NCBI GenBank assembly: GCA_017938985.1
Contig: JAGBAK010000049.1
Span: forward strand, 1 to 47,705
Source of the DNA: Clostridia bacterium
GTDB taxonomy: Bacteria; Bacillota; Clostridia; Oscillospirales; Acutalibacteraceae
DNA length: 47,705 nt
Direction of reading: 5' to 3'
A program made the position numbers and the translations under genes. Within the stretch, counting starts at the first letter, position 1, and each line of letters starts with the position of its first letter. Of this stretch, positions 1-8,609 are shown in pieces. The notes beneath the pieces were generated by a model that was not told where the DNA came from, ran no database searches, and worked only from the letters and a program-made list of their open reading frames with translations.

Positions 1-192
1 ATATTAATTATGGAAATCAACACCCAGGGCATTCAGGAGCTTATCCTTACCATCGCAAACGCTCTTGCAAATTTTGACCTCAAAACCCTTGAGCTTGACT
101 GGCTTGCAGAGCTTCTCACAAAGTACAGCAGCATCTGGAACCCCATCTGGGCAGCCGTTAACGTTTTCCTTGAAAGATGGTTTGGTTTCTGA
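1..192 (+). CDS. C-terminal fragment of an unknown protein, cut by the window edge
   Basis: The frame is open from the first base of the window and ends in TGA just before a strong terminator, so this is the 3' end of a longer gene; the internal ATG at position 10 has no ribosome binding site before it. The visible ~63 residues are two amphipathic helices rich in Leu, Ile, Ala and Trp, ending in ERWFGF. The ending loosely recalls the hydrophobic C-terminal helix of the secreted lipase at 1637-3556, but the identity is too low to claim homology. I do not recognise the family. Confidence 0.55.
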   Translation: MLIMEINTQGIQELILTIANALANFDLKTLELDWLAELLTKYSSIWNPIWAAVNVFLERWFGF

Positions 193-207
193 GAAAAGCC
201 AAAAATT

Positions 208-239
208 AAGCAGGAACGGAAAATCCGTTCCTGCTTTTT
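208..239 (+). terminator. Rho-independent terminator of the upstream partial gene
   Basis: A perfect stem pairs AAGCAGGAACGGA with TCCGTTCCTGCTT around an AAA loop and runs into a T tract. It lies 16 bases after the stop codon and isolates the NERD gene from upstream transcription. Confidence 0.93.
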
Positions 240-248
240 CTTGTTCAG

Positions 249-277
249 TTGCAATTTAAAAACAGAAATGATATACT
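249..277 (+). promoter_or_regulatory. Sigma-A-type promoter of the NERD-domain gene
   Basis: TTGCAA (-35) and TATACT (-10) are separated by exactly 17 bases. The start codon lies about 25 bases further on, with GGGAGGTG in between. The promoter sits directly after the preceding terminator, so the gene is an independent unit. Confidence 0.75.
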
Positions 278-302
278 ATTGCCATAATTGGGAGGTGTTT
301 AT

Positions 303-1595
303 ATGGATATAAAAGGTGTTTATAAACAATTGACAAACGTAGATATTGAACAACAAAAAGAACTTTGGGACGAACGCGGAAAAGGCTATTATGGTGAATA
401 TCTTGTGTTTTGCGAATTATATAAACACGTTGAAGGTAATTGCAAAATATTAATGAATTTAAATATACCTGTTAATGATTCAAAAACCACAGAAATAGAC
501 TTGTTGTTAATACACGAAACAGGTCTATACGTTTTTGAAATCAAGCACTACAAAGGCGTTATATATGGTAAAGATACTGATAACTTATGGACTCAATATT
601 TTCGGACTGCACCAAACCACACCTTCACAAACCCAATCAAACAAAACGAATACCATTTAAATGCTTTGAGAAAAAAATTTCCACACCTTGATTTTCGTTC
701 GGTTATTGTATTTACAAGCGATGAGTGCAATGTGAAAATATCAAATGCAAACACGGAAGTGGACGTGTGTGCTTTGTATGATATAGATAAAATCTTATCT
801 CATAGATTTAACAGGCATAAATCAATTTTTTCTCAAATTGATATCGATAATATTTTTGTCGAACTTAAAGAGTTTTCTCAAATGAAAACCCCTGTTGAAA
901 TTGATGGTACATCAAAAGATTTTTTATCTTGGGTTCAACCTACAATCAATTTACTAAACAGTAAAAAAAGTGAACTTGATAAAGAAAAATCCAAATTAGA
1001 AAAGATGTATAAATCATTAAAGACAGCCAAATATAAAGGCTGGGCTGTTAATGCTGCTGTTGCCGCTGTTTGTATTATGGTAGCGTTATTTTTTGTTTTT
1101 AGCTCTCAAAAGTTCTATGACTTAAAAATTCAAGAAAACAACGCTGAACTCGCTAAATTCAAACAAAACTTTTTGCATATTGATGAAATTGATAACGAAT
1201 ATATCGATTCTCTAGCAACCTATGTTAAGGTGTCCGATGTCGTTTTAGAAAAGCTCACCGAAGATGCTGTTTCTTTTTCAGCTTCTTTATCTATGTTAAA
1301 TGAAACATATGGTTTAGTGATTCAAAACGATGCAAAATATATTGTTATGACCGAATCCGGCAAAATATATGAATATGATTTGTTCGGAGAAAGTGTGGCA
1401 TATAATTCTTGGAAAAACAAACTCGGTAAACCATATAATAAATCTGTAAATTTGTCAGATACACAATTTTATGGAATTATCGACCCTAACGATGTTACAT
1501 ATATAAAACTAAAAAATGTACAACTAACAAAAACCGATACAAGCACAACCGTCATAAAAGACGGATTAGAAGTAGAACTTTATACAAAGCAATAA
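303..1595 (+). CDS. NERD-domain membrane protein
   Basis: 430 residues from ATG at 303, chosen because GGGAGGTG lies 7 bases upstream; an in-frame TTG at 288 would precede that site. The N-terminal ~170 residues match the NERD (nuclease-related) domain: G31-E32, E64-x-D66 and E79-x-K81 form the PD-(D/E)xK-like core, in the segments TTEIDLLLI and YVFEIKHYKG. A charged coiled coil follows near 218-245, then one membrane helix near 250-268 and a ~160-residue C-terminal part I do not recognise. NERD proteins are thought to act on nucleic acids, but function is rarely proven. The gene is markedly richer in A+T than its neighbours (many TTA, ATA and AAA codons), has its own promoter and is bracketed by terminators, which suggests transfer from elsewhere. 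Confidence 0.85.
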   Translation: MDIKGVYKQLTNVDIEQQKELWDERGKGYYGEYLVFCELYKHVEGNCKILMNLNIPVNDSKTTEIDLLLIHETGLYVFEIKHYKGVIYGKDTDNLWTQYFRTAPNHTFTNPIKQNEYHLNALRKKFPHLDFRSVIVFTSDECNVKISNANTEVDVCALYDIDKILSHRFNRHKSIFSQIDIDNIFVELKEFSQMKTPVEIDGTSKDFLSWVQPTINLLNSKKSELDKEKSKLEKMYKSLKTAKYKGWAVNAAVAAVCIMVALFFVFSSQKFYDLKIQENNAELAKFKQNFLHIDEIDNEYIDSLATYVKVSDVVLEKLTEDAVSFSASLSMLNETYGLVIQNDAKYIVMTESGKIYEYDLFGESVAYNSWKNKLGKPYNKSVNLSDTQFYGIIDPNDVTYIKLKNVQLTKTDTSTTVIKDGLEVELYTKQ

Positions 1596-1643
1596 AATAG
1601 GACTGCTTGCAATTAATTTAGCAAGCAGTCCTATTTTTATTTT
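1596..1643. terminator. Bidirectional terminator between the convergent NERD and lipase genes
   Basis: AAATAGGACTGCTTGC pairs with GCAAGCAGTCCTATTT around a 10-base loop, with A tracts on the left and T tracts on the right, so it can work in both directions. It starts directly after the NERD stop codon and overlaps the last bases of the lipase gene. Confidence 0.92.
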
Positions 1644-3556
1644 GCTATAAAACCGAAAATCGGTACGATTCTGTAGTAAATCATCGTGTAAATCATTGAA
1701 AGCAATTCATACAAGCCAAGGTTTTTGAGCAGCTTTGCAAGACCGTCACCGATTACGTTATCAAACGGTGTTTTTGCCTGCGCTGAAACCGTTCCGCCTT
1801 CGTAATCAACGGCACCACCGTTCACAACCATATAATTCTGTGTTCTGTAACCGAGCGGCGATACGGTTCCCATTGTGTAATAAACCGTTATGCTGAACAC
1901 CTTCTTGCTGACGTCGGGAACCGTGCCTGTGAAAGAAACCTCAACGCTTTCGCCGGGAGCAAGGGTAACTCTTTCAAGGTCAAAATCAAGGTCAAGACCG
2001 TCAACGTGAATTGCCTCCAGCTTAACGTTATTCTTAAGGCAGCAGTTGGATATGATAAGACTTGTTGCATCGCCGTCAAGAATACCGGGGTCGGCTGTGT
2101 TGAACTGTGCATAAACACCGTGCGAGGGGTTCGACGTATCTCTGAACTGCGGATATTCGGGATCAGAATAAACGTCGGTTATGTTGTCTGTAAGCAGCGT
2201 TGTAAGAAGCAGGCTTGCAGTATAGTAATCCTTGAAGGTCATTCCGTGGAAAAGACCGTCAACAAACCAGGTGTTATCGGGCAGATATGCAGTTGATGCA
2301 TCAATATCCATATCGGGGCTGATTTTGTTCTTGCCGCCGCAGGGGTTCTTCTGAACGTAGCCGTCTGCAAATCTTTCGCCCAGAGGTGCGCAGTAAGCAC
2401 CTGTTGAAGCGTTGGTTGTGATGATGCCGTCTGAATTTTCCATCAGACCGGTAACGATTCTGTTGCCTGTGCCCGAAATGATGCTGATATTCATTCCGTA
2501 GTCATCAATGCATTTCTGGAGCTTTTCACCCATTACGGGAAGAATCTCATAGTGGAAGCGGTCACTTTTTTCAATAAGCGCCGCACTCTCAACGGGGTCA
2601 AGAAGTCTTTTTTTCAGCTCTTCATACTTTTCGGTAGGGCAGAAATCCCAGAGACTTCCCCAGTAACCGAGGGTCGGGAAGATTTTGGGAATAAGAGCTT
2701 CAAGAATATTGTCAACAAATCCAAGCTGCTGAGCCTTGACAAGCCAGTTATAGTCTTCTTCGGTCATTGTTCCGTGTTCAATAAAACGGATAAGACATTC
2801 TTCGTCAAAATCAATTTCGGCATTGAATGCATCATAAAGAATACCTGCGCCGCCGATTGCGGGTATGGTAAGCACAGCGTTATCAACGTCACCGAGATGT
2901 CCGTAAAGGTTAAGATACGTTGCGGTTACCTGTCCGCCGTGGCTGAGGCAGAAAATGTTAACCTTATCCTTACCCGTTTCTTTCTTGACATCCTGAATAA
3001 ATTCGTGGAGCATACCTGCGCAGATTTCGGGACCCATTCTGAAATCGCTTGTGAAGTTATAGATATTTTCTATGCCCACGTATTCCGCAATAGCCGCCGC
3101 AATTTCCTGCTCGTGGCGGTCATCGGTATCGGTCATATGCTCCAGCATATAGGCGCTGTTGCTTTCCTGAGCAGTAACATATTTGCGTTTTACGTCATAT
3201 GCGCTTGTGCCGTCGGGATTGCAGCGCATTTTTTCAAACATAACGTTTATTTCTTCGCCCAGAGTGCCTGCGATTATTTCGGCATTGCCTATTGTTAACG
3301 CACCCAGACCAATGCCGAGGTCAACGATTCTTGCAAGAACTCTTTCAAGAATGAGGTCCATATTAAGACCCCAGATTTTTTCGCCCGTTTCAAAGCTGTC
3401 GCCTACATAAAGCGTTGCACCGCTGTATCCGGGGACAATAATAACGGGGTAATCGGAAATTTCGCTGCCCTCTTCAACCTCATAAGCTGTTACGCCTGTC
3501 GCACAGGTTGCAATAAGAACCGCAACGCAAAGCAATACGGAAATAAGTTTTTTCAT
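1637..3556 (-). CDS. Secreted LCAT-like lipase/acyltransferase (alpha/beta hydrolase)
   Basis: 639 residues with a Sec signal peptide (MKKLISVLLCVAVLIATCAT, cleavage probably near VTA-YE). YPVIIVPGYSGATLY at residues 36-50 is the oxyanion-strand motif of the lecithin:cholesterol acyltransferase family, and KVNIFCLSHGGQ places the nucleophile at S205. Candidate acid and histidine are the Asp in the NSDGII segment and the His in GLFHGMTF, both upstream of a Thr/Leu-rich helix. The nucleophile elbow is unusual: the first Gly of GxSxG is Cys. A beta-rich region follows, and the chain ends in a hydrophobic amphipathic helix (about 607-636) that could hold the protein at the membrane surface. A phospholipase or esterase acting outside the cell is likely; the substrate is unknown. 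GGCGGAG lies before the ATG. Confidence 0.8.
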   Translation of the reverse strand: MKKLISVLLCVAVLIATCATGVTAYEVEEGSEISDYPVIIVPGYSGATLYVGDSFETGEKIWGLNMDLILERVLARIVDLGIGLGALTIGNAEIIAGTLGEEINVMFEKMRCNPDGTSAYDVKRKYVTAQESNSAYMLEHMTDTDDRHEQEIAAAIAEYVGIENIYNFTSDFRMGPEICAGMLHEFIQDVKKETGKDKVNIFCLSHGGQVTATYLNLYGHLGDVDNAVLTIPAIGGAGILYDAFNAEIDFDEECLIRFIEHGTMTEEDYNWLVKAQQLGFVDNILEALIPKIFPTLGYWGSLWDFCPTEKYEELKKRLLDPVESAALIEKSDRFHYEILPVMGEKLQKCIDDYGMNISIISGTGNRIVTGLMENSDGIITTNASTGAYCAPLGERFADGYVQKNPCGGKNKISPDMDIDASTAYLPDNTWFVDGLFHGMTFKDYYTASLLLTTLLTDNITDVYSDPEYPQFRDTSNPSHGVYAQFNTADPGILDGDATSLIISNCCLKNNVKLEAIHVDGLDLDFDLERVTLAPGESVEVSFTGTVPDVSKKVFSITVYYTMGTVSPLGYRTQNYMVVNGGAVDYEGGTVSAQAKTPFDNVIGDGLAKLLKNLGLYELLSMIYTMIYYRIVPIFGFIAK

Positions 3557-3578
3557 AATTTCTCCGCCTTTCTGCTAC

Positions 3579-3607
3579 ATTATAAAACAATAATAACACA
3601 ATGTATC
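3579..3607 (-). promoter_or_regulatory. Probable promoter of the lipase gene
   Basis: On the minus strand TATAAT is preceded, at 17 bases, by GATACA, a weak -35 box. It lies between the antiporter terminator and the lipase ribosome binding site. Confidence 0.5.
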
Positions 3608-3630
3608 TGAAAATGCACCATAAAAAGCAA

Positions 3631-3658
3631 AAAAATCCTGCAAAATGCAGGATTTTTT
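3631..3658 (-). terminator. Terminator of the antiporter gene
   Basis: AAATCCTGCA pairs with TGCAGGATTT across a short A-rich loop; read on the minus strand it ends in a T tract. It separates the antiporter from the lipase downstream. Confidence 0.88.
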
Positions 3659-3668
3659 CTTAAACAGC

Positions 3669-4949
3669 TTATAATTTTGCAGGAGCCGTTCTGTTCTTTC
3701 TGTGATGGTGAGGCTCCTTGGGGGCAATTTCGCCTGCTTTGGTGAGCGAAATCTTTGTGAGCGTGGGACCGACAAGCTCATAAACCAGAACAGAGAAAAG
3801 AACGATGTTTCTGATAAGGTTGCCGACTTCGCCAAGCTCCATTGCAGTTACGCTCATACCAAGCGCAACGCCTGCCTGAGGCAGAAGCGTTATGCCAAGA
3901 TACTTTGTTGTTTTTTTGTCACAGTGCGAAATTTTTGCGCTTGTATAAGCACCAAGGTATTTGCCGATTGAACGTGATGCGATATATGCAACGCCGATGC
4001 CGACAATCGCAATGTCCGTAAACACGCCGAGTTCAAGCTCTGCGCCGCTGAGAACAAAGAAAAGAGTGAAAATCGGATTTGTCCATTTATCGGTCTTTTC
4101 CATAATTTCAGCCGAGAAATCACAAAGATTGCAGAACATTGTTCCGAGCATCATGCAAACAAGAAGTGTTGAGAAGCCGATGTGAACACTGCCGATTTTG
4201 AATTTCATCATGGAAATTGCAACAGTCAGTATTACAAACGTAATGGAAAGGCTCAGACGTTTGCTGTTTGAGCTGAAGAACTTTTCGCAGAAAGTGAAAA
4301 GAACACCCATAATTGCACCGAGCGCCAGTGAGCAAACAATTTCAAGAATCGGCTCAAGAATAATCGCAATAAGGCTGACCTCGCCGTGAACAAGAGCCTT
4401 TGCAATGCCGAACGAAACGGCAAATATTATAAGACCCACGGCGTCGTCGATTGCAACGATGGGCAGCAGCAAATCGGTAAGCTTGCCCTTTGCTTTATAC
4501 TGACGGACAACCATAAGAGTTGCCGCAGGAGCGGTAGCCGCCGCAACGGCACCGAGTGTGATTGCCATAGGCAGAGGAAGTCTTTCGCCCAGAACAAAGT
4601 GAAGACCTATCATAGCGGCATCAACGCAGAGCGTAGCCACACACGCCTGAAAAATGCCGATGAACGTTGCCTTTTTGCCGACCTGCTTGAGCTGTGAAAG
4701 TCTGAATTCGTTGCCGATTGCAAAAGCAATGAATCCGAGAGCAACGTTTGAAATAATTTCAAACTCCTTAACGTTTTCGCTTGAAATAAAGCCGAGACCG
4801 GCTATGCCGAGTCTGCCGAGGCAATAGGGGCCGACAACTATTCCGGCAACAAGATATGCCGTAACTGACGGCAGGTTGAGAACCTTTGACAAACGGCTCA
4901 TAAAAAGGCCCGCAGCAAGGGCAATTGAGATACACAGTAAAGTTTCCAT
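3669..4949 (-). CDS. CPA2-type cation:proton antiporter
   Basis: 426 residues, almost entirely hydrophobic, with about 12 membrane segments, the length of a bare CPA2 membrane domain. The N-terminal LNLPSVTAYLVAGIVVGP is the family's first conserved motif, and LPIVAIDDAVGLIIF contains the D168-D169 pair expected at the ion-binding site. No RCK/TrkA-N regulatory domain follows the membrane part, so KefB/KefC-type gating is not encoded here. It should exchange Na+ or K+ for H+ across the cytoplasmic membrane; the ion cannot be told from sequence alone. It is monocistronic, with its own promoter and terminator. The C-terminus is basic and His-rich (EPHHHRKNR). Confidence 0.85.
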   Translation of the reverse strand: METLLCISIALAAGLFMSRLSKVLNLPSVTAYLVAGIVVGPYCLGRLGIAGLGFISSENVKEFEIISNVALGFIAFAIGNEFRLSQLKQVGKKATFIGIFQACVATLCVDAAMIGLHFVLGERLPLPMAITLGAVAAATAPAATLMVVRQYKAKGKLTDLLLPIVAIDDAVGLIIFAVSFGIAKALVHGEVSLIAIILEPILEIVCSLALGAIMGVLFTFCEKFFSSNSKRLSLSITFVILTVAISMMKFKIGSVHIGFSTLLVCMMLGTMFCNLCDFSAEIMEKTDKWTNPIFTLFFVLSGAELELGVFTDIAIVGIGVAYIASRSIGKYLGAYTSAKISHCDKKTTKYLGITLLPQAGVALGMSVTAMELGEVGNLIRNIVLFSVLVYELVGPTLTKISLTKAGEIAPKEPHHHRKNRTAPAKL

Positions 4950-4988
4950 TTTTTCGCCTGATTTCTTTTAGATTTTTGAACCTATTAA

Positions 4989-5017
4989 GGTATAACACAA
5001 CCGCATACTAAAGTCAA
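4989..5017 (-). promoter_or_regulatory. Promoter of the antiporter gene
   Basis: Read on the minus strand: TTGACT, 17 bases, TATACC. It lies about 40 bases upstream of the antiporter ATG. Confidence 0.78.
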
Positions 5018-5119
5018 GCAATCAAAAATTTTTTGTATGAATTAATAATTCTGCCTCAAAAAGCACTGTTCAATCAATAAAAATGCTGAAATATTATGAC
5101 GTGTTATGTCGCAAAACGG

Positions 5120-5148
5120 TTTACAAAGCAGAATTAAAGTGGTAGAAT
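5120..5148 (+). promoter_or_regulatory. Promoter of the uracil permease gene
   Basis: TTTACA, 17 bases, TAGAAT, followed about 45 bases later by an ACGGAGG ribosome binding site and the ATG. The leader is too short for a PyrR attenuator or a purine riboswitch, and I see no such structure. Confidence 0.78.
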
Positions 5149-5192
5149 ATCTGTGGCAATTCCTCAACACATTATATTACGGAGGTTGAAAA

Positions 5193-6590
5193 ATGAAACT
5201 CGTTTACAACATCAAAGACAAGCCCAAGTTTGGCCAGCTGATTGTCTTTGCATTCCAGCAGCTCCTTGCCATTATGGCGGCAACGGTTGCCGTGCCCATG
5301 ATTATCGGCAACGGAATGCAGCCCTCCGCCGCACTTTTCGGCGCAGGTGTGGGCACACTTATTTACGTTCTGTTCACCAAAGGCAGAAGCCCCGTTTTCC
5401 TCGGCTCTTCATTCGCCTTCCTCGGCTCAATGCCCGTAGCTTTTGCAGGCGCCGTTTCAATGGAAAAGGGCTTTGCAGGTCTTATTGTGGGCGCAATCTT
5501 TGCAGGTCTTGTTTACGTTATAATTGCTGCAATCGTTAAGTTTGCGGGCGTTAAATGGGTTGATAAGCTTATGCCCAAGCAGGTTATCGGACCCACGGTT
5601 GCAATCATCGGTCTTTCCCTTGCAGGCAACGCTGTGGGCGACCTTCAGAAAGGCAGCTATATGGTTGAAAACATCACACAGGCTATCGAAAACGGTGCAA
5701 TTGTTGACGTTGTCGGCTTTGTTCCCGCCGCCAACCCCCTCATCGCAATCGTTTGCGGTCTCGTTACCCTTGGCGTAACCGTTCTTTGCTCGGTTTACGG
5801 CAAAAAAGGCATAAAGCTTATTCCTTTCATTATCGGTATTGTTTCGGGTTATGCCGTTGCCGCCGTTTTCACAGCCATCGGCATTTCAACAGGCAACGAT
5901 GCTCTCAGAATCATCAACTTTGACCTGTTCAAGGATATGGGCGCATTTTCTGTTCCTGATTTCACATTTATCAAAGCTATTAAGGGATTCAAAGAAATTG
6001 ACGGCAAATTCATCGCATCTCTTGCAGCAGCGTATATTCCCGTTGCATTTGTTGTTTTTGCCGAACACATTGCTGACCACAAAAACATTTCTTCAATCAT
6101 TGAAAAAGACCTTCTTGAAGACCCCGGTCTTCACAGAACGCTTCTCGGCGACGGCGTAGGTTCAATCGCAGGTGCATTTTTCGGCGGCTGCCCCAACACC
6201 ACGTACGGCGAATCCGTTGCCTGCGTTGCAATCACAGGCAATGCCTCCGTTGCAACAATCATAACAACTGCAATTCTTGCAATGATTATTTCGTTTGTTT
6301 CGCCTTTTGTAATCTTCCTTAACTCAATCCCCTCCTGCGTAATGGGCGGCGTATGCATGGCTCTTTACGGCTTTATTGCGGTAAGCGGTCTTAAGATGGT
6401 TCAGAAGGTTGACCTTGAAGATAACAGAAATCTCTTTGTTGTTTCGGTTATCCTTATCGCAGGTATCGGCGGTCTTGTGCTTGATTTCGGCGCAATCAAA
6501 ATCACGGCAATCGCAACAGCTCTTATCCTCGGCATCCTCATGAATATCATGCTTTCAAAGAAAAAGAAAGCACAGGGCAAAATGAAATAA
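5193..6590 (+). CDS. uraA: Uracil permease (NCS2 / nucleobase-ascorbate transporter family)
   Basis: 465 residues with about 14 membrane segments, as expected for an NCS2 symporter. The N-terminal block (KFGQLIVFAFQQLLAIMAAT) is typical of the family. VVFAEHIADH around E291-H292 corresponds to the substrate-binding helix of UraA, and GGCPNTTYGES (E340) is the family signature in its uracil-type form: xanthine and urate permeases usually have QNNG there. It takes up uracil, probably with protons, for the salvage pathway. It has its own promoter and terminator and no pyrimidine gene next to it. A xanthine-type permease is the alternative, judged less likely from the TTYGE motif. Confidence 0.85.
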   Translation: MKLVYNIKDKPKFGQLIVFAFQQLLAIMAATVAVPMIIGNGMQPSAALFGAGVGTLIYVLFTKGRSPVFLGSSFAFLGSMPVAFAGAVSMEKGFAGLIVGAIFAGLVYVIIAAIVKFAGVKWVDKLMPKQVIGPTVAIIGLSLAGNAVGDLQKGSYMVENITQAIENGAIVDVVGFVPAANPLIAIVCGLVTLGVTVLCSVYGKKGIKLIPFIIGIVSGYAVAAVFTAIGISTGNDALRIINFDLFKDMGAFSVPDFTFIKAIKGFKEIDGKFIASLAAAYIPVAFVVFAEHIADHKNISSIIEKDLLEDPGLHRTLLGDGVGSIAGAFFGGCPNTTYGESVACVAITGNASVATIITTAILAMIISFVSPFVIFLNSIPSCVMGGVCMALYGFIAVSGLKMVQKVDLEDNRNLFVVSVILIAGIGGLVLDFGAIKITAIATALILGILMNIMLSKKKKAQGKMK

Positions 6591-6597
6591 ACAGCAG

Positions 6598-6635
6598 AAA
6601 AGGACATCGGTTTTTGCCGATGTCCTTTTTATTTT
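6598..6635. terminator. Terminator shared by uraA and the convergent LRR lipoprotein gene
   Basis: AAAAGGACATCGG pairs with CCGATGTCCTTTT around a TTTTTG loop and is followed by TTTATTTT. A runs on the left side let it also serve the convergent gene, whose stop codon overlaps its end. Confidence 0.9.
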
Positions 6636-7671
6636 ATTCTGCTGATTTTTCACCGAATATTATGCTTGCGTTAACAAATGCTTTGTCGCCGACCCAGACC
6701 GCAGCCCATGCCGTTTTGCTGCCTGCGTAATAAACTTCTTCAACTGATTCGGCAAAAGCTTCGGTTCCTATGGTGGTGACGGATTTCGGCAGGTTGAGCG
6801 CAGTTATGCCCGTGCAGCCTGCAAACGCCCTGTCGCCGATAACCTGAACCGTTTCAGGGAATTTTACCTCTTTGAGTGACGTGCAGTTTTCAAATGCCGA
6901 GACACCGATGAGCGTTATCTGCTTGGGCAGATTGATTTCGCGCAGATTTTCGCAATCCGCAAATGCTCTTGCGCCAATTTCTTTAAGACTTTCGGGGAAC
7001 GTTATTCCAACAAGATTTTCGTTGCCGAGGAAAGCGTTTTTGCCTATTTTTTCAACGGTGGACGGAACGGTATATGAATTCATTCTGAAACCGTCGGAAT
7101 AGAAAACAAGCTCCGTTTTTGCCTTGTTAAAGACTACTCCGTATCGGTCTGTTGAGTAATATGCATTATCCGAGCTGATTTTTATATCCGTTATTTCGCA
7201 TTCGTCAAACGCATCTGCCGAAATAAGCGCCACGTTTTTGCCAAGATTCAACGACTGAACGTTGCAGCCCGAAAATGCTTGTTCTTCAATAATCTGCATA
7301 CTTTCGGGCAAAACAAGCTCCTTGAGATTTTTGCAATCCTTGAATGATTCTTTGGCAATTGCGTTTATCCCCTCGCCGAAGCGAACTTTTTTGATTTGGT
7401 CGGCATAAGCAAGAACATCTGTGCTTATCTCCCATTTTCCGTTGCCCGTAATTTCAAGCGCACCGTCATTATAAAGAATCCATTGATTCTGCGCATTGTT
7501 TCCGCTTGCAGAAACGCCGCTTTCATTCGGCTTTTGCACTGCGGTTACGGTTTCTCTTTCTGCATGAGGAATAACGGAAGGCTCTGTTGTATCCTCTTTG
7601 TTTCTACCGCCGCACGCAGTGAAAGACACTGCAGCAACAAGCACCATTAAAACTGATATTGCTTTTTTCAT
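6634..7671 (-). CDS. Leucine-rich-repeat (BspA-like) lipoprotein
   Basis: 345 residues from MKKAISVLM; a longer in-frame reading runs back into the preceding gene and lacks a ribosome binding site. The signal peptide ends in a lipobox (SFTAC), so the protein is anchored outside the membrane. After a linker rich in Thr and Glu come BspA-type (LRR_5) repeats of about 23 residues, recognisable as FxxCxxLxxVxLPxxVxxIGxxAFxGC: for example SFKDCKNLKELVLPES, AFADCENLREINLPK and AFENCTSLKEVKFPE. Such repeats usually bind proteins or surfaces. It is the last gene of the response regulator - kinase - CAP - LRR operon and starts 20 bases after the CAP gene, so it is probably exported and regulated with it. 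Confidence 0.85.
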   Translation of the reverse strand: MKKAISVLMVLVAAVSFTACGGRNKEDTTEPSVIPHAERETVTAVQKPNESGVSASGNNAQNQWILYNDGALEITGNGKWEISTDVLAYADQIKKVRFGEGINAIAKESFKDCKNLKELVLPESMQIIEEQAFSGCNVQSLNLGKNVALISADAFDECEITDIKISSDNAYYSTDRYGVVFNKAKTELVFYSDGFRMNSYTVPSTVEKIGKNAFLGNENLVGITFPESLKEIGARAFADCENLREINLPKQITLIGVSAFENCTSLKEVKFPETVQVIGDRAFAGCTGITALNLPKSVTTIGTEAFAESVEEVYYAGSKTAWAAVWVGDKAFVNASIIFGEKSAE

Positions 7672-7691
7672 TAAAAACAGACCTTTGTTTT

Positions 7692-8609
7692 TTATTCTAT
7701 GGTTATAAAATGGTTCGCCCAGCAAAGCTTTCCTCTTTCATCGGGGTCGGCGGCAACACCTATGCCGATTTCGGTAAAATCCGGGTTCATAAGGTTTTTA
7801 TAGTGAGTTCTTGACTCTTTCCACGCCAGACAGACGTCCTCGGGATTATCAAAAACGTAACCGAGGTTTTCGCCTGCCATTCCCGTTTCATATCCCGCAT
7901 CCTTGAAGATTGTAAAACACGTGGAGCCGTCGGGTCTTCTGTGTGAATGTTCGCCCGACCAGGCAATTTCTTCTGCTCTGGCGCACGCCATAACCGTCAT
8001 TTTTTCGTTGAGCCTGAGCGGAGCGATACCTTTTGCCGCTCTGTAGGAATTGATTATGCGAAGATTTTCTTCAATATAATCGCTGTATTTCTCTCTGTTT
8101 TCTCTTGCCGCAGGCAGAAGATCCTCATACGTTGCCGAATAGTTTCGCCTGTTGATAAAACTGCCTGTGTATTCGTAGCCAACGTCAACCCTTTCGCCGT
8201 CAATCATCTGATAATAAACGGTTTTGTATCTGTGTTCAACCACACCGTATCTCAACTCAACCACTTCAATCTGACTGTCTTTATATACGCGTCCTTTTGC
8301 CGTGGTTGCGATGTCGGAAACCTTCGTTGTCGAAGGCACTCTTGTTGTGGGAGCCTTGGTTACAGCCGGTGCTTTTGTTGTTAACGGAGCCGTTGTTGAA
8401 GTCGCTTGCATTGTTGACGGTTCAGCCAACGTTGCGGCATCTGTAAGAAAAATTGTTGAGGGCACTGTTGTCGGTACGGTTGTGCTCTGCGTCAGCAAAG
8501 CTGTTGTTTCTGCCTTGGTTGTTTCAGCGCCGTTATCTTTTTTTGCACAAGCGCCGAAGAGCGACACCGCCGCAACAAGCACCGCCGCCGCAATTATTCT
8601 GAATTTCAC
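7692..8609 (-). CDS. CAP-domain (SCP/YkwD-like) lipoprotein
   Basis: 305 residues with a signal peptide ending in lipobox LFGAC. Residues about 30-100 are a Thr/Ser/Ala/Pro-rich linker with repeated TTKAP-like units, probably a wall-spanning spacer. The C-terminal ~125 residues are a CAP domain: INSYRAAKGIAPLRLN, the histidine motif EHSHRRPDGS, GENLGYVF and the closing HYKNLMNPDFTEIGIG. Bacterial CAP proteins are extracellular and mostly of unknown activity. The gene starts with GTG inside the kinase stop codon (GTGA overlap), with CGGAGG at 7 bases, so the two are translationally coupled. That ties the CAP protein to the output or the sensing function of this two-component system. Confidence 0.88.
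   Translation of the reverse strand: MKFRIIAAAVLVAAVSLFGACAKKDNGAETTKAETTALLTQSTTVPTTVPSTIFLTDAATLAEPSTMQATSTTAPLTTKAPAVTKAPTTRVPSTTKVSDIATTAKGRVYKDSQIEVVELRYGVVEHRYKTVYYQMIDGERVDVGYEYTGSFINRRNYSATYEDLLPAARENREKYSDYIEENLRIINSYRAAKGIAPLRLNEKMTVMACARAEEIAWSGEHSHRRPDGSTCFTIFKDAGYETGMAGENLGYVFDNPEDVCLAWKESRTHYKNLMNPDFTEIGIGVAADPDERGKLCWANHFITIE

Noticed and set aside
2552-3298. 248-residue plus-strand ORF inside the lipase gene
   Set aside because: It is the mirror reading of the lipase coding sequence, with cysteine- and phenylalanine-rich low-quality sequence and no ribosome binding site.
5149-5192. Riboswitch or PyrR attenuator upstream of uraA
   Set aside because: The leader is only about 40 bases and holds no stable fold or terminator.
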